This document shows positions 53,850 to 63,421 of a stretch of DNA of 64,000 bases, one piece after another. The stretch's first letter is position 1. Each line of letters begins with the position of its first letter. The stretch is from Actinomycetes bacterium. Its GTDB lineage: Bacteria > Actinomycetota > Acidimicrobiia > Acidimicrobiales > RAAP-2. The stretch spans positions 1-64,000 of the forward strand of contig JAJZMD010000146.1 in the NCBI GenBank assembly GCA_021803085.1. The letters run 5' to 3'. The notes beneath the pieces were generated by a model. It ran no database searches. It saw only the letters and a program-made list of their open reading frames with translations, and was not told where the DNA came from. The translations under genes and the position numbers were made by a program.

Positions 53850-54746
53850 CTACTCCAAGGGGACGACCGGGAGCGGTCCCAGCAGCTCGCTCATGGGTGC
53901 CGGCATGTAGGAGAAGTTCTTCGCGCGGGCGCCGCCGTCGACGACGAAGTCGCAACCGGTGATGAGCCGTGCGTAGTCCGAGCACAGCCAGGCGACGCAG
54001 TGGCCGATGTCGGTCGGCGTGCCCGTCGTCCCCATCGGCACGAGGGGCGGGCGGTCGCCGCTGAAGCGGGTGGGTCGCCGCCACGGCTCGTCCCCGCCGC
54101 CGCCTCCGATGCGCCCTCCCCTGCCCGACAGGATCGGCGGGACGTTCTTCTGGACCAGGTCGGGGTTGTCCGGGGTCGGGGCGGTCGGGGTGTAGCTGTT
54201 GACCCGGATCCCGTAGGGTGCGAGGTCCATCGCCGCGGCGCGCACGAAGTTGTTGACCCCGCCCTTGTGGAAGGCGTAGGCGACCACTCCGGGCGAGGCG
54301 CTCCATCCGTGCGAGGACGAGATGCACACGATCGAGCCCCGGATCTGGCGCTCGCACATCGACCGCGCGACGTGCTTGGTGTAGAGGAACGTCCCGAGCC
54401 CGCTCACGAGGACCGCGCGCGCGAAATTCTCGGCCGTCTCGTCGAGCACGCCCTTGCCCCCGAGCAGGGCGGCATTGTTGACCAGGATGTCGATCTTGCC
54501 GTAGGTGTCGAGCACCTCCTTCACGTTGGCCGCCACCTCCTCTTCGACCGTCACGTCACCTTGGAGCGCCATGCCCCGGTAGCCGTTGCGCTCCAGACGC
54601 GCGACACAGGCCTCGGCATTGTCCAGGTCGATGTCGTTGCACGCGACGGTCGCCCCGTAGGCGGCGAGCGCGAGGGCGATGCCGCTGCCGATGTTCGGCC
54701 CGGCACCGGTGACGAGCGCGATCCTCTTCTCGAGGAACTGCTCCAT
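53850..54746 (-). CDS. SDR family oxidoreductase with Gly-rich insertion
   Basis: This 298-aa short-chain dehydrogenase has the cofactor motif VTGAGPNIGSGIA, NNAALLG, the catalytic Ser in CISSSHGW and Y-x3-K in YAFHKGG, and the C-terminal TGCDFVVDGGA. Between about residues 205 and 235 it has an unusual Gly/Arg-rich insertion (SGRGGRIGGGGGDEPWRR) where the substrate loop lies. ATG 54746 has AAAGGAG upstream. It is downstream of the LLM oxidoreductase gene on the same strand. Confidence 0.86.
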   Translation of the reverse strand: MEQFLEKRIALVTGAGPNIGSGIALALAAYGATVACNDIDLDNAEACVARLERNGYRGMALQGDVTVEEEVAANVKEVLDTYGKIDILVNNAALLGGKGVLDETAENFARAVLVSGLGTFLYTKHVARSMCERQIRGSIVCISSSHGWSASPGVVAYAFHKGGVNNFVRAAAMDLAPYGIRVNSYTPTAPTPDNPDLVQKNVPPILSGRGGRIGGGGGDEPWRRPTRFSGDRPPLVPMGTTGTPTDIGHCVAWLCSDYARLITGCDFVVDGGARAKNFSYMPAPMSELLGPLPVVPLE

Positions 54747-54835
54747 CGGATCTCCTTTCTCCTCCCTCTTCCACTGCTGTTCCCGTCTCGCAGCGAACGA
54801 CCGCCGTCGGGCGGGTACGGCCCCCGTGCTCGTCC

Positions 54836-55762
54836 TCAGCGAAGCGCGGGGACGACCTCTGCGCCGAGCAGGCGGACGTGCTCGAGGTCCTGGCCGTCGT
54901 AGACGTGGAAATAGATCACGTCGGCTCCGAGCTCCCTCGACGCCTCGGCGCGGGAGACGACGTCCGCGGGCGTGCCGACGACGCCGGCGGAGAGCAGCCT
55001 CCTGCCGGCGTCGCCCAGGCGGTCCCGGCGCGCCTCGGCCTCCTTCTTCGTGCGACCGCAAGAGACAGGGACGACGGTCGAGATGGCGACCGTCGCGGGG
55101 TCGCGCCCTACCTCCTCGCAGGTCCGGCGGAAGTTGTCGATCACGCCCGAGTCCGAGCCGGACAGCGCGGCGTTGAACTCGTCGGCGTAGCGCGCCGCGA
55201 TCCGGGGCGTGCGTCTCGGGCCCGCCCCGCCGACGATGATCCTCGGACGCGCGCGCTGCGCCGGCAGCGGGAAGTTGGCGCAGCCCTCGACGCGCCAGTG
55301 GCGGCCCTCGAAGCTGAACCGCTCGCCAGGCGGGGTCGTCCACAGCCCGGTGATGATCGCGAGCGCCTCCTCCAGGCGGTCGAACCGCTCCTTCCTCGGC
55401 GGGAAGGGGATCCCGAAGTACTGGTGCTCCCGCTCGTACCAGCCGGTCCCGATCCCGAGCTCGACCCGTCCCCCGCTCATGGCGTCGGCGCTCGCGACGA
55501 CGACCGCCAGCTGCCCGGGATGGCGGAAGGTGGCGGCCGTCATGAGCGTCCCGAGGCGCACGCGGCTGGTCTCGCGCGCCAGGCCCGCGATGGTGGTCCA
55601 CGAGTCCGTCGGCACGAGACGCGTGTCGTCGGCGTCGATCCCGAGGTAGTGGTCCGACCGGAAGAAGGCGTCGAAGCCGGCTTCCTCCGCCGTCTTCGCC
55701 ATGGCGGCCAGCTCGTCGTAGGTCGCGCCGTAGCGCGGTTCGAGCAGGATCCGCACCTTCAT
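54836..55762 (-). CDS. LLM class flavin-dependent oxidoreductase (F420-type)
   Basis: This 308-aa luciferase-like TIM barrel has FDAFFRSDHYLGID, the strand RVRLGTLMTAATFRHPGQLA and GRVELGIGTGWYEREH, typical of actinobacterial F420-dependent LLM enzymes. It may reduce or hydroxylate an aromatic intermediate; cofactor preference is by family resemblance only. ATG 55762 follows GGGGGAG. It sits between the ACMSD-like and SDR genes on the same strand. Confidence 0.86.
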   Translation of the reverse strand: MKVRILLEPRYGATYDELAAMAKTAEEAGFDAFFRSDHYLGIDADDTRLVPTDSWTTIAGLARETSRVRLGTLMTAATFRHPGQLAVVVASADAMSGGRVELGIGTGWYEREHQYFGIPFPPRKERFDRLEEALAIITGLWTTPPGERFSFEGRHWRVEGCANFPLPAQRARPRIIVGGAGPRRTPRIAARYADEFNAALSGSDSGVIDNFRRTCEEVGRDPATVAISTVVPVSCGRTKKEAEARRDRLGDAGRRLLSAGVVGTPADVVSRAEASRELGADVIYFHVYDGQDLEHVRLLGAEVVPALR

Positions 55763-55816
55763 CGCTCCCCCGCTTTCCCCGGTGGCCAGACCAGAAGCGT
55801 CAACACCTCGTACCTG

Positions 55817-56818
55817 CTAACCGGGTGGCTCGGTGCCGAGGAAGCGGAAGGCGTTGTGCCAGCAGATGTCCTCGACGACGTGCGCAGGCAGGTCCATCGA
55901 GCGCAGGGTCCTCGCGATCGGCTGCTCCCTCGGCATCGCCGGAAAGTCGGTGCCGACGAGGAGACGGTCGTGACCGAGCACGTCGATCAACAGCGTCAGC
56001 GCGCGGCGGTCGAACACGAGCGAGTCGTAGTAGTACTTCCGGGCGAGCTCGATGGGCGAGGGGCCCTGCGTCTCGCGCTCGGGCGGCAGCTCGTCCCAGG
56101 TCCCTCCCCAGAACCAGTACGCCCGAGGCAGCGTCAGCGGGAAGCCCCCAGCCCCGTGGCTGAAGCACAGGCGGAGGTTCGGGCAGCGCTCGGGGAGGCC
56201 GCCGGTGACGACCGATGCGGCGGTGACGGCGATCTCGGTCATCACCGAGAAGGTCGGCCCCGCCGCGCGCGGCAGGCGCTCGCCGAAGGTCGGGTTCAGG
56301 GCGTGCACGAAGACCGGCAGCTCGAGGCGCTCGGCCTCTTCGAAGAAGGCGAAGAAGTGCTCGTCGCCGAGCGAGAGGCCGCGCGCGTTGGAGGCCACCT
56401 CGACTCCTCTCAGCCCCATCGCCTTCAGCGCTGCAAGCTCGTTCGTGGCGAGGTCGACGTCTTGGAGCGGCACCATCCCCATGCCGCAGATGCGCGTCGG
56501 GGCAGCGGCGCAGAGCCCGGCCACGAAGTCGTTCACGCGCCGTGAGAGCTCGAGGCCCTCCGCTCCGGGAAGGCTGTAGTCGAGGAGCGGCGGCATGGGC
56601 GAGACCACCTCCACGGACACGCCGTTGGCGTCAAGCGCCTCGAGCCGCGCCTCGGAGGCGAAGAAGACGGCCTTGGCCGGAAAGCGCATCGGACCGTTCT
56701 CGAGGAGGCGGGTGGCCGCGTCCTGGCCGGGGCCGACGCTCGGCCCGGGATGCCCCTCGCCCTTCCCCACCGGGGAGAGCTTGTCTGGGATCACGTGCGC
56801 GTGCAGGTCGACGATCAT
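55817..56818 (-). CDS. Amidohydrolase family 2 protein (ACMSD-like decarboxylase)
   Basis: This 333-aa TIM-barrel metal enzyme starts with MIVDLHAHVIP (the HxH metal site) and has the His in LPVFVHALNP, CFSHGAGGFP, and LLVGTDFPAM with the catalytic Asp. The layout matches aminocarboxymuconate semialdehyde decarboxylase relatives, which decarboxylate or hydrolyse aromatic acids such as 2,3-dihydroxybenzoate or resorcylate. ATG 56818 follows GAGGAAGGAA. It lies between an alcohol dehydrogenase gene and the LLM gene. Confidence 0.83.
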   Translation of the reverse strand: MIVDLHAHVIPDKLSPVGKGEGHPGPSVGPGQDAATRLLENGPMRFPAKAVFFASEARLEALDANGVSVEVVSPMPPLLDYSLPGAEGLELSRRVNDFVAGLCAAAPTRICGMGMVPLQDVDLATNELAALKAMGLRGVEVASNARGLSLGDEHFFAFFEEAERLELPVFVHALNPTFGERLPRAAGPTFSVMTEIAVTAASVVTGGLPERCPNLRLCFSHGAGGFPLTLPRAYWFWGGTWDELPPERETQGPSPIELARKYYYDSLVFDRRALTLLIDVLGHDRLLVGTDFPAMPREQPIARTLRSMDLPAHVVEDICWHNAFRFLGTEPPG

Positions 56819-56893
56819 CGATTTCTCGTTCCTTCCTCGGTCCTGCAGAGCCCTGCGCAGGTCGGGTTGCACGGTCGGTTCGGTCGGCAGGCG

Positions 56894-57991
56894 TCAGGGC
56901 TTCGGGCAGACCGCCACGTGCACGGCCTCCTCGCCGTCGACCTCGCCTGCGAGCGTCTCGATCGCCCGGACGGTGTCGGCGAGCTCGAAGGTGTGGGTGT
57001 GCAGCTTGGCGAGGGGAAAGCGCCCGGACTCGATCGTCTCGATGGCTCGGACGTAGGCGGCGGCGTCGACGCCGTAGGCGCCGACCATCGTGATCGCCTT
57101 GTTGATGAGACGGTCGGTGGTGATCTCGATCCCCTTCCCCCCCTTCAGCCCGGCGAGGACGACCCGGCCCCCGTGGCGCACCGACTCGATGGCGTCGAGG
57201 ACCGGTTCGCTCGCGATCGGGGTGAGCTCGAGGACCACGTCGGCACCGACGCCGCCGGTGAGGTCCATCACCTTCTCGACGGCGCTCTCCTCCTCGACGT
57301 TGATGGTGTGGTCTGCGCCGAACTCCTTGGCCAGAGCGAGCTTGGCAGCGTCCCTGGCGAGCCCGGTCACGATCACCGTCCCGGCACCCGCCAGCTTGGA
57401 CGCGATCACTGCGGCGATCCCCCGCTGGCCTGGACCGAGCACGAGCACCGTGTCGCCGATTCCCGTCTTGCCGTAGTCGACGGCCCACCTGAACCCGGCC
57501 CCGAGGGGATTGAACATCACCGCGACCTCCGCGGGGATGTCCTTGCGCATCTTGTGCACGATGGAGTCGGGATGGAGGTAGACGTAGTCGGCGAAGCCGC
57601 CCCACAGCGAGGGCACCTTCTCGATCGGCGTCACGCCGTGGCCGCCGCGGCGGTTGCGGCACGCCTGGTAGCGGCCCGCGAGGCACAGGTCGCAGGTGTG
57701 GCAGGGGATGATGATCTCGATCGCCACCCGGTCGCCGGGTTCGGCCCCCCATCGGGCCGCCGCTCGATCGCCGATCTCCTCGATCACGCCGAGCGGCTCG
57801 TGTCCGGGGATGGAGGGCTTGGACCCCTCCCGCCAGAGGTGGCCCTTGTACTGCTCGACGTCGCTGCCGCAGACCCCGCACGCCTCGACCCTCACGAGGG
57901 CGTCGTCGGCACCGATCGCCGGACGGTCGAACTCGCGCAGCTCCATCTGGCGCGGCCCGGACTGGACCATCGCCCTCACCTTCTCGGTCAA
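56894..57991 (-). CDS. Zinc-dependent alcohol dehydrogenase (MDR family)
   Basis: This 365-aa protein has the catalytic zinc motif ACGVCGSDVEQYKG, GHEPLGVIEE, the structural zinc lobe CHTCDLCLAGRYQAC and the Rossmann motif LVLGPGQRGIAAVIASK. The start is TTG 57991 if the GGAG eight bases upstream is used; GTG 57979 and ATG 57970 are alternatives. It lies 30 bp downstream of the aldehyde dehydrogenase gene, so alcohol-to-acid oxidation may be coupled. Confidence 0.83.
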   Translation of the reverse strand: MTEKVRAMVQSGPRQMELREFDRPAIGADDALVRVEACGVCGSDVEQYKGHLWREGSKPSIPGHEPLGVIEEIGDRAAARWGAEPGDRVAIEIIIPCHTCDLCLAGRYQACRNRRGGHGVTPIEKVPSLWGGFADYVYLHPDSIVHKMRKDIPAEVAVMFNPLGAGFRWAVDYGKTGIGDTVLVLGPGQRGIAAVIASKLAGAGTVIVTGLARDAAKLALAKEFGADHTINVEEESAVEKVMDLTGGVGADVVLELTPIASEPVLDAIESVRHGGRVVLAGLKGGKGIEITTDRLINKAITMVGAYGVDAAAYVRAIETIESGRFPLAKLHTHTFELADTVRAIETLAGEVDGEEAVHVAVCPKP

Positions 57992-58021
57992 CTGGTCAGC
58001 TCCTCTTCACCTCCGGCGCGC

Positions 58022-59509
58022 TCAGACGTCGCCGTTGATCACCACGCTCTTCAGCTGGGTGTAGTCGAGGATCGACTCGGCGCTCATGGTCCGGCCGAAC
58101 CCGCTGTGCTTGTAGCCGCCGTGCGGCGCCCCGATCACCCCGCGAGACCAGGTCGTGTTGATGCCGACCTGGCCGGCCTCGATCCCCTTGGCCAGGCGGA
58201 CCGCGCGGCCCACGTCGCGCGTCCAGATGGACGAGACGAGACCGTAGCGGGTGCCGTTGGCGATCGCGAGGGCCTCCTGCTCGTCCTCGTAGGTCAGCAC
58301 GGACAGCACGGGTCCGAAGATCTCCTCCTGGGCGACGCGCATCTCGGGGGTCACGCCGTCGAAGATGGTCGGCTCGACGAAGAACCCCGAGTCATACGTT
58401 CCCCCGGAGAGCTTGTGGCCGCCGATGACGACCTTGGCGCCCTCCTGCTGCCCGACGTCGAGGTAGCCGAGCACCCGAGCTTCCTGCTTGGCGCTGATCA
58501 GCGGGCCCATGTCCACCTTCTCGTACCACGGTCCGACCGTCACCTTCTCGAAGGCCGACGCCAGCGCTTCCACGACCTGGTCGTGGATCTTCTCGTCGAC
58601 GACGAGGCGCGAGCCGGCCGCGCAGACCTGGCCGGTGTTGAAGGTGATCGCGCGCACGATCGTCGGGATCGCTCGATCGAGCGGGGCGTCGCGCAGCACC
58701 ACCTGAGGCGACTTGCCGCCGAGCTCGACGTGCAGCGGGACGAGGTTCTTGGCACAGGCCTCCATCACCCTGGAGCCCGTCTCCGGCGAGCCGGTGAAGC
58801 TCATCCGGCGGACTCCCGGATGTGCCGGAAGGGCCGCGCCCGCCTCCGGGCCGTAGCCCGTCACGACATTGACCACGCCCGGGGGGATCCCCGCCTCGAG
58901 CGCGAGCTTGCCCAGCAGCAGCGCGGTGAGGGGCGCGTCCTCGGCCGGCTTGACCACGATGGTGTTCCCCGCCGCGACGGCGGGGGCGACGTCGGCGACC
59001 GTGAGTGGACCGGGCGTGTTCCAGGGGATGATGCTGCCGACGACCCCGTACGGCTCGCGCAGCGTCATCCCGAGCATGTTCGGGATCGACGTCGGAAGCG
59101 TCTGTCCCGTGATCTTGTCGGCGAGGCCGGCGACGTAGGTGAGGATGCCCGGAATGCCCGAGGGGCCCCAGAAGGGTCGGCCGACCTCCAGCCGTTCGAG
59201 CAGGTCGATCTCGTGCTCGTGGACGCGGCAGACCTCCGCCCACCGGTAGAGCAGCTGGCCCCGGAGCGTCGGGCTGGTGTCCCGCCAGGAACGCAAGGCT
59301 GCGCCAGCAGCGCCGACCGCAGCGTCGACGTCGTCCGCCGCACCCCGCGCCACGGTGGAGAGCAGCTCCTTGGTGGCCGGGTTGATCACCTCGATGACCT
59401 CGCCGCTGGCGGCAGGAGTCCATTCGCCGCCGATGAGGTGCGACCCGCCAGGCAAGAGCGAGCCGACATCGAGGTACGCGTCCCTCTCCTTCGCCACTGT
59501 GACGGTCAT
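58022..59509 (-). CDS. Aldehyde dehydrogenase family protein
   Basis: This 495-aa NAD(P)-dependent aldehyde dehydrogenase has IIPWNTPGPL, the active-site Glu in HVELGGKSPQVV, the catalytic Cys in FNTGQVCAAGSRL, and the C-terminal EEIFGPVLSVL and HSGFGR motifs. It would oxidise an aromatic or aliphatic aldehyde to the acid (vanillin-type aldehydes are possible). ATG 59509 has AAGGAG six bases upstream. It follows the CoA-transferase gene by 70 bp that contain repeats. Confidence 0.9.
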   Translation of the reverse strand: MTVTVAKERDAYLDVGSLLPGGSHLIGGEWTPAASGEVIEVINPATKELLSTVARGAADDVDAAVGAAGAALRSWRDTSPTLRGQLLYRWAEVCRVHEHEIDLLERLEVGRPFWGPSGIPGILTYVAGLADKITGQTLPTSIPNMLGMTLREPYGVVGSIIPWNTPGPLTVADVAPAVAAGNTIVVKPAEDAPLTALLLGKLALEAGIPPGVVNVVTGYGPEAGAALPAHPGVRRMSFTGSPETGSRVMEACAKNLVPLHVELGGKSPQVVLRDAPLDRAIPTIVRAITFNTGQVCAAGSRLVVDEKIHDQVVEALASAFEKVTVGPWYEKVDMGPLISAKQEARVLGYLDVGQQEGAKVVIGGHKLSGGTYDSGFFVEPTIFDGVTPEMRVAQEEIFGPVLSVLTYEDEQEALAIANGTRYGLVSSIWTRDVGRAVRLAKGIEAGQVGINTTWSRGVIGAPHGGYKHSGFGRTMSAESILDYTQLKSVVINGDV

Positions 59510-59529
59510 CTGCCGCTCCTTCCCGCTAG

Positions 59530-59592
59530 GGGGCGCCGGGGCTCACGGGGTCTCCCGGGGCTCACGGGGGCGCCGGGGCCTACGGGGTCTCG
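59530..59592. repeat. About 23-bp imperfect tandem repeat at a gene end
   Basis: GGCGCCGGGGCTCACGGGG and related segments recur in inexact copies. They repeat the last codons and stop of the CoA-transferase gene (minus strand, stop at 59580-59582) with TGA in place of TAG in the downstream copies. Confidence 0.8.
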
Positions 59593-60992
59593 TAGGCGTC
59601 CTGCATGACGCCGACCTCGGGCCCCACCTCGACGTGCATGCCGGTGAGGGCACGGACCTCGTCGACGCTGAATCCCCGCGCCACCTCGATCACGCGGAAC
59701 GTGCCGTCGACCCGGCGCAGGAGGGCGACGTCGGTCACGACCGTGTCCACGACCCCGACCGCGGTGAGCGGGTACGTGCAGCGCTCCACCAGCTTCGGCC
59801 GTCCTGCGCTGTCGCAGTGCTCCATCGTGATCATCACGCCTCTGGCCCCGACGGCGAGGTCCATCGCCCCGCCGATCCCGCCTCCGGCCATCTCGGGCGT
59901 CGCCCAGTTGGCGAAGTCGCCGTTCGCGGCCACCTGGTACGCGCCGAGCACGACAGTGGAGAGCCTGCCCGAGCGGGCGATCTCGAAGGAGGTGACGCTC
60001 TCGAAGAAGGAGGTCCCGGGCTTGGTCGTGACGAACCAGCCACCCGCGTCGTGCACGTCGGGGTCGAAGTCCTCGGCGTCTGCGAACGACCCGTAGTCGA
60101 GGATCCCGTTCTCGGCGTGGAGGATGATCCCCCGTCCCTCGAGGTAATTCGTGATCAGGTTCGGGATCCCGGCTCCGAGGTTCACGTACGTGCCGCCCTC
60201 GAGCAGCAGCGCGGCGCGACGGGCGATCTCGTTGCGGGCGAGCGCCGGTTTGCCGTTGTAGGTCCGGGCGCTCGTGGCCGCACGGTTCGGGCGCATCGGC
60301 AGCGTCTTGGTGTCCATCGTGTAGGTGCTCTCGACGACCCGGCTCACGAACGCCCCCGGGATGTCGACGAGGTCCGGCGGGATCTCGCCCGGCTCGACGA
60401 TCTCCTCGACTTCGGCGATCGCGATCCGCGCCGCCTTCGCGAAGCTGACGTTGAAGTTGCGCGAGCCGCCGCGCAGCTGGATGTTGCCGAGGCGGTCGCC
60501 TCGATAGCCCCGCAGGAAGGCGAAGTCGGTGGTGATCGCCAGCTCGAGGACGAACGGCTTGCCGTCGAAGTACCGGATCTCCTTGCCCTCGGCGAGGGGC
60601 GTCCCGACGGCCGTCGGCGTGTAGACGGCCGCCAGCCCCGCCCCGCCGGCTCGCATCCGCTCGACGAGGGTGCCCTGCGGGACGACCTCGAAGGCGAGCT
60701 CGCCGGCAGCGATCTGGGTCTCGGCCTCCGACTCGCGCACGCCCGGGCGAGCCGAGAACGAGGCGACGAGCCTGCCGAGCTGGTGGTTCTCCGCCAGCAG
60801 GTGGGCGGTCGGATGGCCTGGTTGACCGAGGCCGTTGCAGTAGACGGTCAGCCGCTTGGAGCCGAGCTCGGCGAGCGCCATGATCAGGCTCGAGGGAAAG
60901 CGGTGCGCCAGTCCGAACCCGGCGATCGCCACGCTCGAGCCGTCGACGACGTCGACGACCGCCTCCGCGGGCGAGCCCACGATCTTGTTCAT
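59580..60992 (-). CDS. 3-oxoacid/acetate-type CoA-transferase, fused subunits
   Basis: This 470-aa family I CoA-transferase has an alpha-like half (NKIVGSPAEAVVDVVDGSSV) and a beta-like half with the catalytic Glu in LHAENGILDYG and GGGIGGAMDLAVGARGV. It moves CoA between carboxylic acids, perhaps activating an aryl beta-keto acid or recovering CoA. ATG 60992 gives the family N-terminus; the frame is open upstream to 61136 but that part is not conserved-looking. The end of the gene lies in a tandem repeat. Confidence 0.84.
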   Translation of the reverse strand: MNKIVGSPAEAVVDVVDGSSVAIAGFGLAHRFPSSLIMALAELGSKRLTVYCNGLGQPGHPTAHLLAENHQLGRLVASFSARPGVRESEAETQIAAGELAFEVVPQGTLVERMRAGGAGLAAVYTPTAVGTPLAEGKEIRYFDGKPFVLELAITTDFAFLRGYRGDRLGNIQLRGGSRNFNVSFAKAARIAIAEVEEIVEPGEIPPDLVDIPGAFVSRVVESTYTMDTKTLPMRPNRAATSARTYNGKPALARNEIARRAALLLEGGTYVNLGAGIPNLITNYLEGRGIILHAENGILDYGSFADAEDFDPDVHDAGGWFVTTKPGTSFFESVTSFEIARSGRLSTVVLGAYQVAANGDFANWATPEMAGGGIGGAMDLAVGARGVMITMEHCDSAGRPKLVERCTYPLTAVGVVDTVVTDVALLRRVDGTFRVIEVARGFSVDEVRALTGMHVEVGPEVGVMQDAYETP

Positions 60993-61205
60993 GCTGCGCT
61001 CACCGGTCGCCACCATGCAACCCCAGGTCGTGCACTCGTGCTCGAGCTCCTCTCCGACTGTGGTGCGATGCGGACCGCGCAGGTCCCGGAGAGCTCCGCT
61101 CGGAGCACCGTAGAGCACTCTCGTCGAATCGTGCAACGCGACCGCCGCAGCAGGGAGCCCCGGGCCGGCGAGGCGACGGCGAGGCGACAGTGCGCCCTCG
61201 GAGCC

Positions 61206-62057
61206 TTACGACGACGGCTCGGGCAGGACGCCGGCGCGTCCCCCGCCGTCCAGCACGAGGTACTGCCCGGTCATGTACTCGGCGTCGTCGCTCGCCAGAT
61301 AGGCGACGGCCCCGGCGATGTCCTCCGGGCGGCCGACGCGGCCGAGCGGGATCCCCTGCCCCCGGCGTTCGAGCTCGACCTCGACGTCGAGGTCGGGGTC
61401 TTCGCTGAGAAACGCCCGGCTCGTGCCGACCGCGCCCGGGGCCACCGCGTTGACGGTGATGCCCCAGCGGGCCACGTCCATCGCCAGCGCCCGCGTGAAG
61501 CCGAGGATCCCGGCCTTGGACGCCGAGTACGCGGTCGAGTACGGCGCGGCGACCACGCCAGCCATCGACGACACGGCGATGATGCGCCCCCATCGCTGCT
61601 CGCGCATGATCGGCACGGCGGCCCGTGACATGAGGAAGGCGCCGCGGAGGTTGATGCGGATCACCTCGTCGAACACCTCGACCGGGACCTGCGCGATCTC
61701 GCGCCGGTCGAGGCCCTGGGGAGCCGCCGCGTTGTTGACGAGGACGTCGAGGCGGCCGTGCGCGTCGACCGCGCCCGCGACCATCGCGTCGGCGTCGGAC
61801 ACGTCGCCGATGTCGCCGAGCACGGCGCTGGCGGTGCCGCCCGCAGCGCCGATCTCCTCGACGAGGCTGTCCAGGCCCTGCCAGCCGTCGTCCGCCACCC
61901 CGACGATCTCCTGGCGCCGGTTCAGCACCCCGGTTGGCATGCGGTCGGCGACGACGACCGTCATGCCCTCCTCCGCCAGCCGGCGGGCGACCGCCCGGCC
62001 GACGCCGTCCCGCTTGCCGCACCCGGTGACGAGAGCGACCCGCCCTTGCGCGCTCAC
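61206..62057 (-). CDS. SDR family NAD(P)-dependent oxidoreductase
   Basis: This 283-aa short-chain dehydrogenase has VALVTGCGKRDGVGRAVA, the NNAAAPQG motif, the catalytic Ser in AVSSMAG and Y-x3-K in YSASKAG, and a C-terminal YLVLDGGG. It starts at GTG 62057, 10 bp after the small gene upstream, and likely belongs to the UGSC operon transcript. Substrate unknown. Confidence 0.86.
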   Translation of the reverse strand: MSAQGRVALVTGCGKRDGVGRAVARRLAEEGMTVVVADRMPTGVLNRRQEIVGVADDGWQGLDSLVEEIGAAGGTASAVLGDIGDVSDADAMVAGAVDAHGRLDVLVNNAAAPQGLDRREIAQVPVEVFDEVIRINLRGAFLMSRAAVPIMREQRWGRIIAVSSMAGVVAAPYSTAYSASKAGILGFTRALAMDVARWGITVNAVAPGAVGTSRAFLSEDPDLDVEVELERRGQGIPLGRVGRPEDIAGAVAYLASDDAEYMTGQYLVLDGGGRAGVLPEPSS

Positions 62058-62067
62058 CGCTCGAGGC

Positions 62068-62295
62068 TCATTGCTCGTGGTCCGCGGGGTAGGTGAGGTC
62101 GATGCGGTCGCCCGGCACCTTCAAGGCGTGCTCGAGCATCGGCACCATCAGGCTCGCGGGCACCAAGCACTCCGCGCACGCGGCGGGCGTCGCCGAGATC
62201 ACGACGGCGACGCGCTCGCCCTCCTCCACGTCGATCTCGTAGCCGTCGGCCTCGAGCGAGGTGCGCAGGGACGCGAGGCCCTCCAGGTCGATCAC
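62068..62295 (-). CDS. Small Cys-containing conserved-looking protein (75 aa)
   Basis: I do not recognise a named family. The protein is acidic and has one C-x2-C pair in ATPAACAECLVP around residues 40-43, which could bind a metal or be redox-active. The GTG at 62295 has GAGGAGGG upstream, supporting translation. It lies between an SDR and the 363-aa UGSC-partner gene with short gaps, suggesting a shared transcript and perhaps a shared thiol or metal function. Confidence 0.65.
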   Translation of the reverse strand: MIDLEGLASLRTSLEADGYEIDVEEGERVAVVISATPAACAECLVPASLMVPMLEHALKVPGDRIDLTYPADHEQ

Positions 62296-62329
62296 CGCTC
62301 TGCCCTCCTCGTCCCACCGTGTCTCGGTC

Positions 62330-63421
62330 TCATGTTCCCCCGGTCCCGTTGCGCCTGCGACGCTCGACCGGGCACGAGGAGTTCGACCACGTGCCGAAGA
62401 CCCTGCACACGAGCGACATGGCAGCGTTCCGGGCGCCCGTCACGGCGATCGGGATCTGCTCTCGGGTCGAGACGACGCGGCTGAGCGTATCCTGGCTCAC
62501 GCGCTCTTCGGCACTGGGACCCCGCCCGCCCAGCCCGCCCTCTGCGACCGCGTCCTTGCCGACCCGTCGAAGGTCCGCCTCGCTGCGCACGCAGTGCGCG
62601 ATGAGCCAGTCCTTCACGTCGTTCTTGGAATAGCCCGCTCCGGCGAGCAGCTGCGCGTGCTCGGGACCGAAGACCACGAAGCAGGACTGGTCCGCGAAGA
62701 TGAGCGAACCGGTCCTCACGATGGTGTCGGCGAAGTCGAAGAGCACCTGCTCGGGGTCCTGGGTGTGGCGGTTGTCGACGAACTCGCAGGTCCGGACCAA
62801 CGTGGCCGACACCGCGCTCTGGCCGTCGAAGAGCCCCATCTCCACCGAAAGCGGCTCCCACGGGCTTTCCTCCTCGTTCTCGCCGAAGCACATCGCGAAG
62901 CGCCCCGGCAGCCCCTGCGTCGCCTGGTCGAGCTCGTGCGGTCTGATGCCGAAGGCGTTCCGGACGATGAGCCCGATCGCTCGCGGCACGGTGGCGTTGG
63001 GGCGGAACCCCGGGCCGAACGCCCCGCCGGAGCTGTTGAACCCGAGCTCTTCTCGAACCGGGCCGTTCACGATGATCAGCGGTGCCGGACCGCTCGTGCT
63101 CTGCCAGGCGCCCCCCTTGGCGGCCCGGTCGCGCATCACCGCTTCCCAGGCGGCCAGCACCACCGGGAAGTACGCCGGCAGGCACCCCGCCATGGCGGCG
63201 TTGACCGCAGCCAGCTCGACGGTGCAGGTGCGCCCCAGGTTGTCCATCCTGCCGATCACCTCGTCGGGCGAGCGGTCGGTCTCGGCGAGGAAGCGGTCGA
63301 CCAGCTCGCGGGTCGCGGGGACGAGAGGGAGCCCGTCCGACCATCCCTGGTGGTAGCAGTGCTCGATCGCCGCCTGGGCGGCATCCGGGTCCAGGTCTGT
63401 CGCAGCCGAGTCGCCGACCAT
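62330..63421 (-). CDS. Conserved hypothetical protein, partner of the UGSC-family gene
   Basis: This 363-aa protein is of unknown function. Visible features are GWSDGLPLVPATRELVDRFL at the start, RTCTVELAAVNAAMAGCLPA with two Cys, and INVAVTGARN-like sequence near residue 335. ATG 63421 overlaps the stop of the UGSC-family gene (TGATG), so the two are translated together. Such pairs recur in actinobacteria beside UGSC-family genes to my recollection; a joint role in an uncharacterised redox or thiol reaction is an inference. Confidence 0.7.
   Translation of the reverse strand: MVGDSAATDLDPDAAQAAIEHCYHQGWSDGLPLVPATRELVDRFLAETDRSPDEVIGRMDNLGRTCTVELAAVNAAMAGCLPAYFPVVLAAWEAVMRDRAAKGGAWQSTSGPAPLIIVNGPVREELGFNSSGGAFGPGFRPNATVPRAIGLIVRNAFGIRPHELDQATQGLPGRFAMCFGENEEESPWEPLSVEMGLFDGQSAVSATLVRTCEFVDNRHTQDPEQVLFDFADTIVRTGSLIFADQSCFVVFGPEHAQLLAGAGYSKNDVKDWLIAHCVRSEADLRRVGKDAVAEGGLGGRGPSAEERVSQDTLSRVVSTREQIPIAVTGARNAAMSLVCRVFGTWSNSSCPVERRRRNGTGGT

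Noticed and set aside
56750-59608. A 952-codon open frame opposite the alcohol and aldehyde dehydrogenase genes
   Set aside because: No recognisable motif, composition of an antisense frame, and conserved catalytic residues are all on the minus strand.
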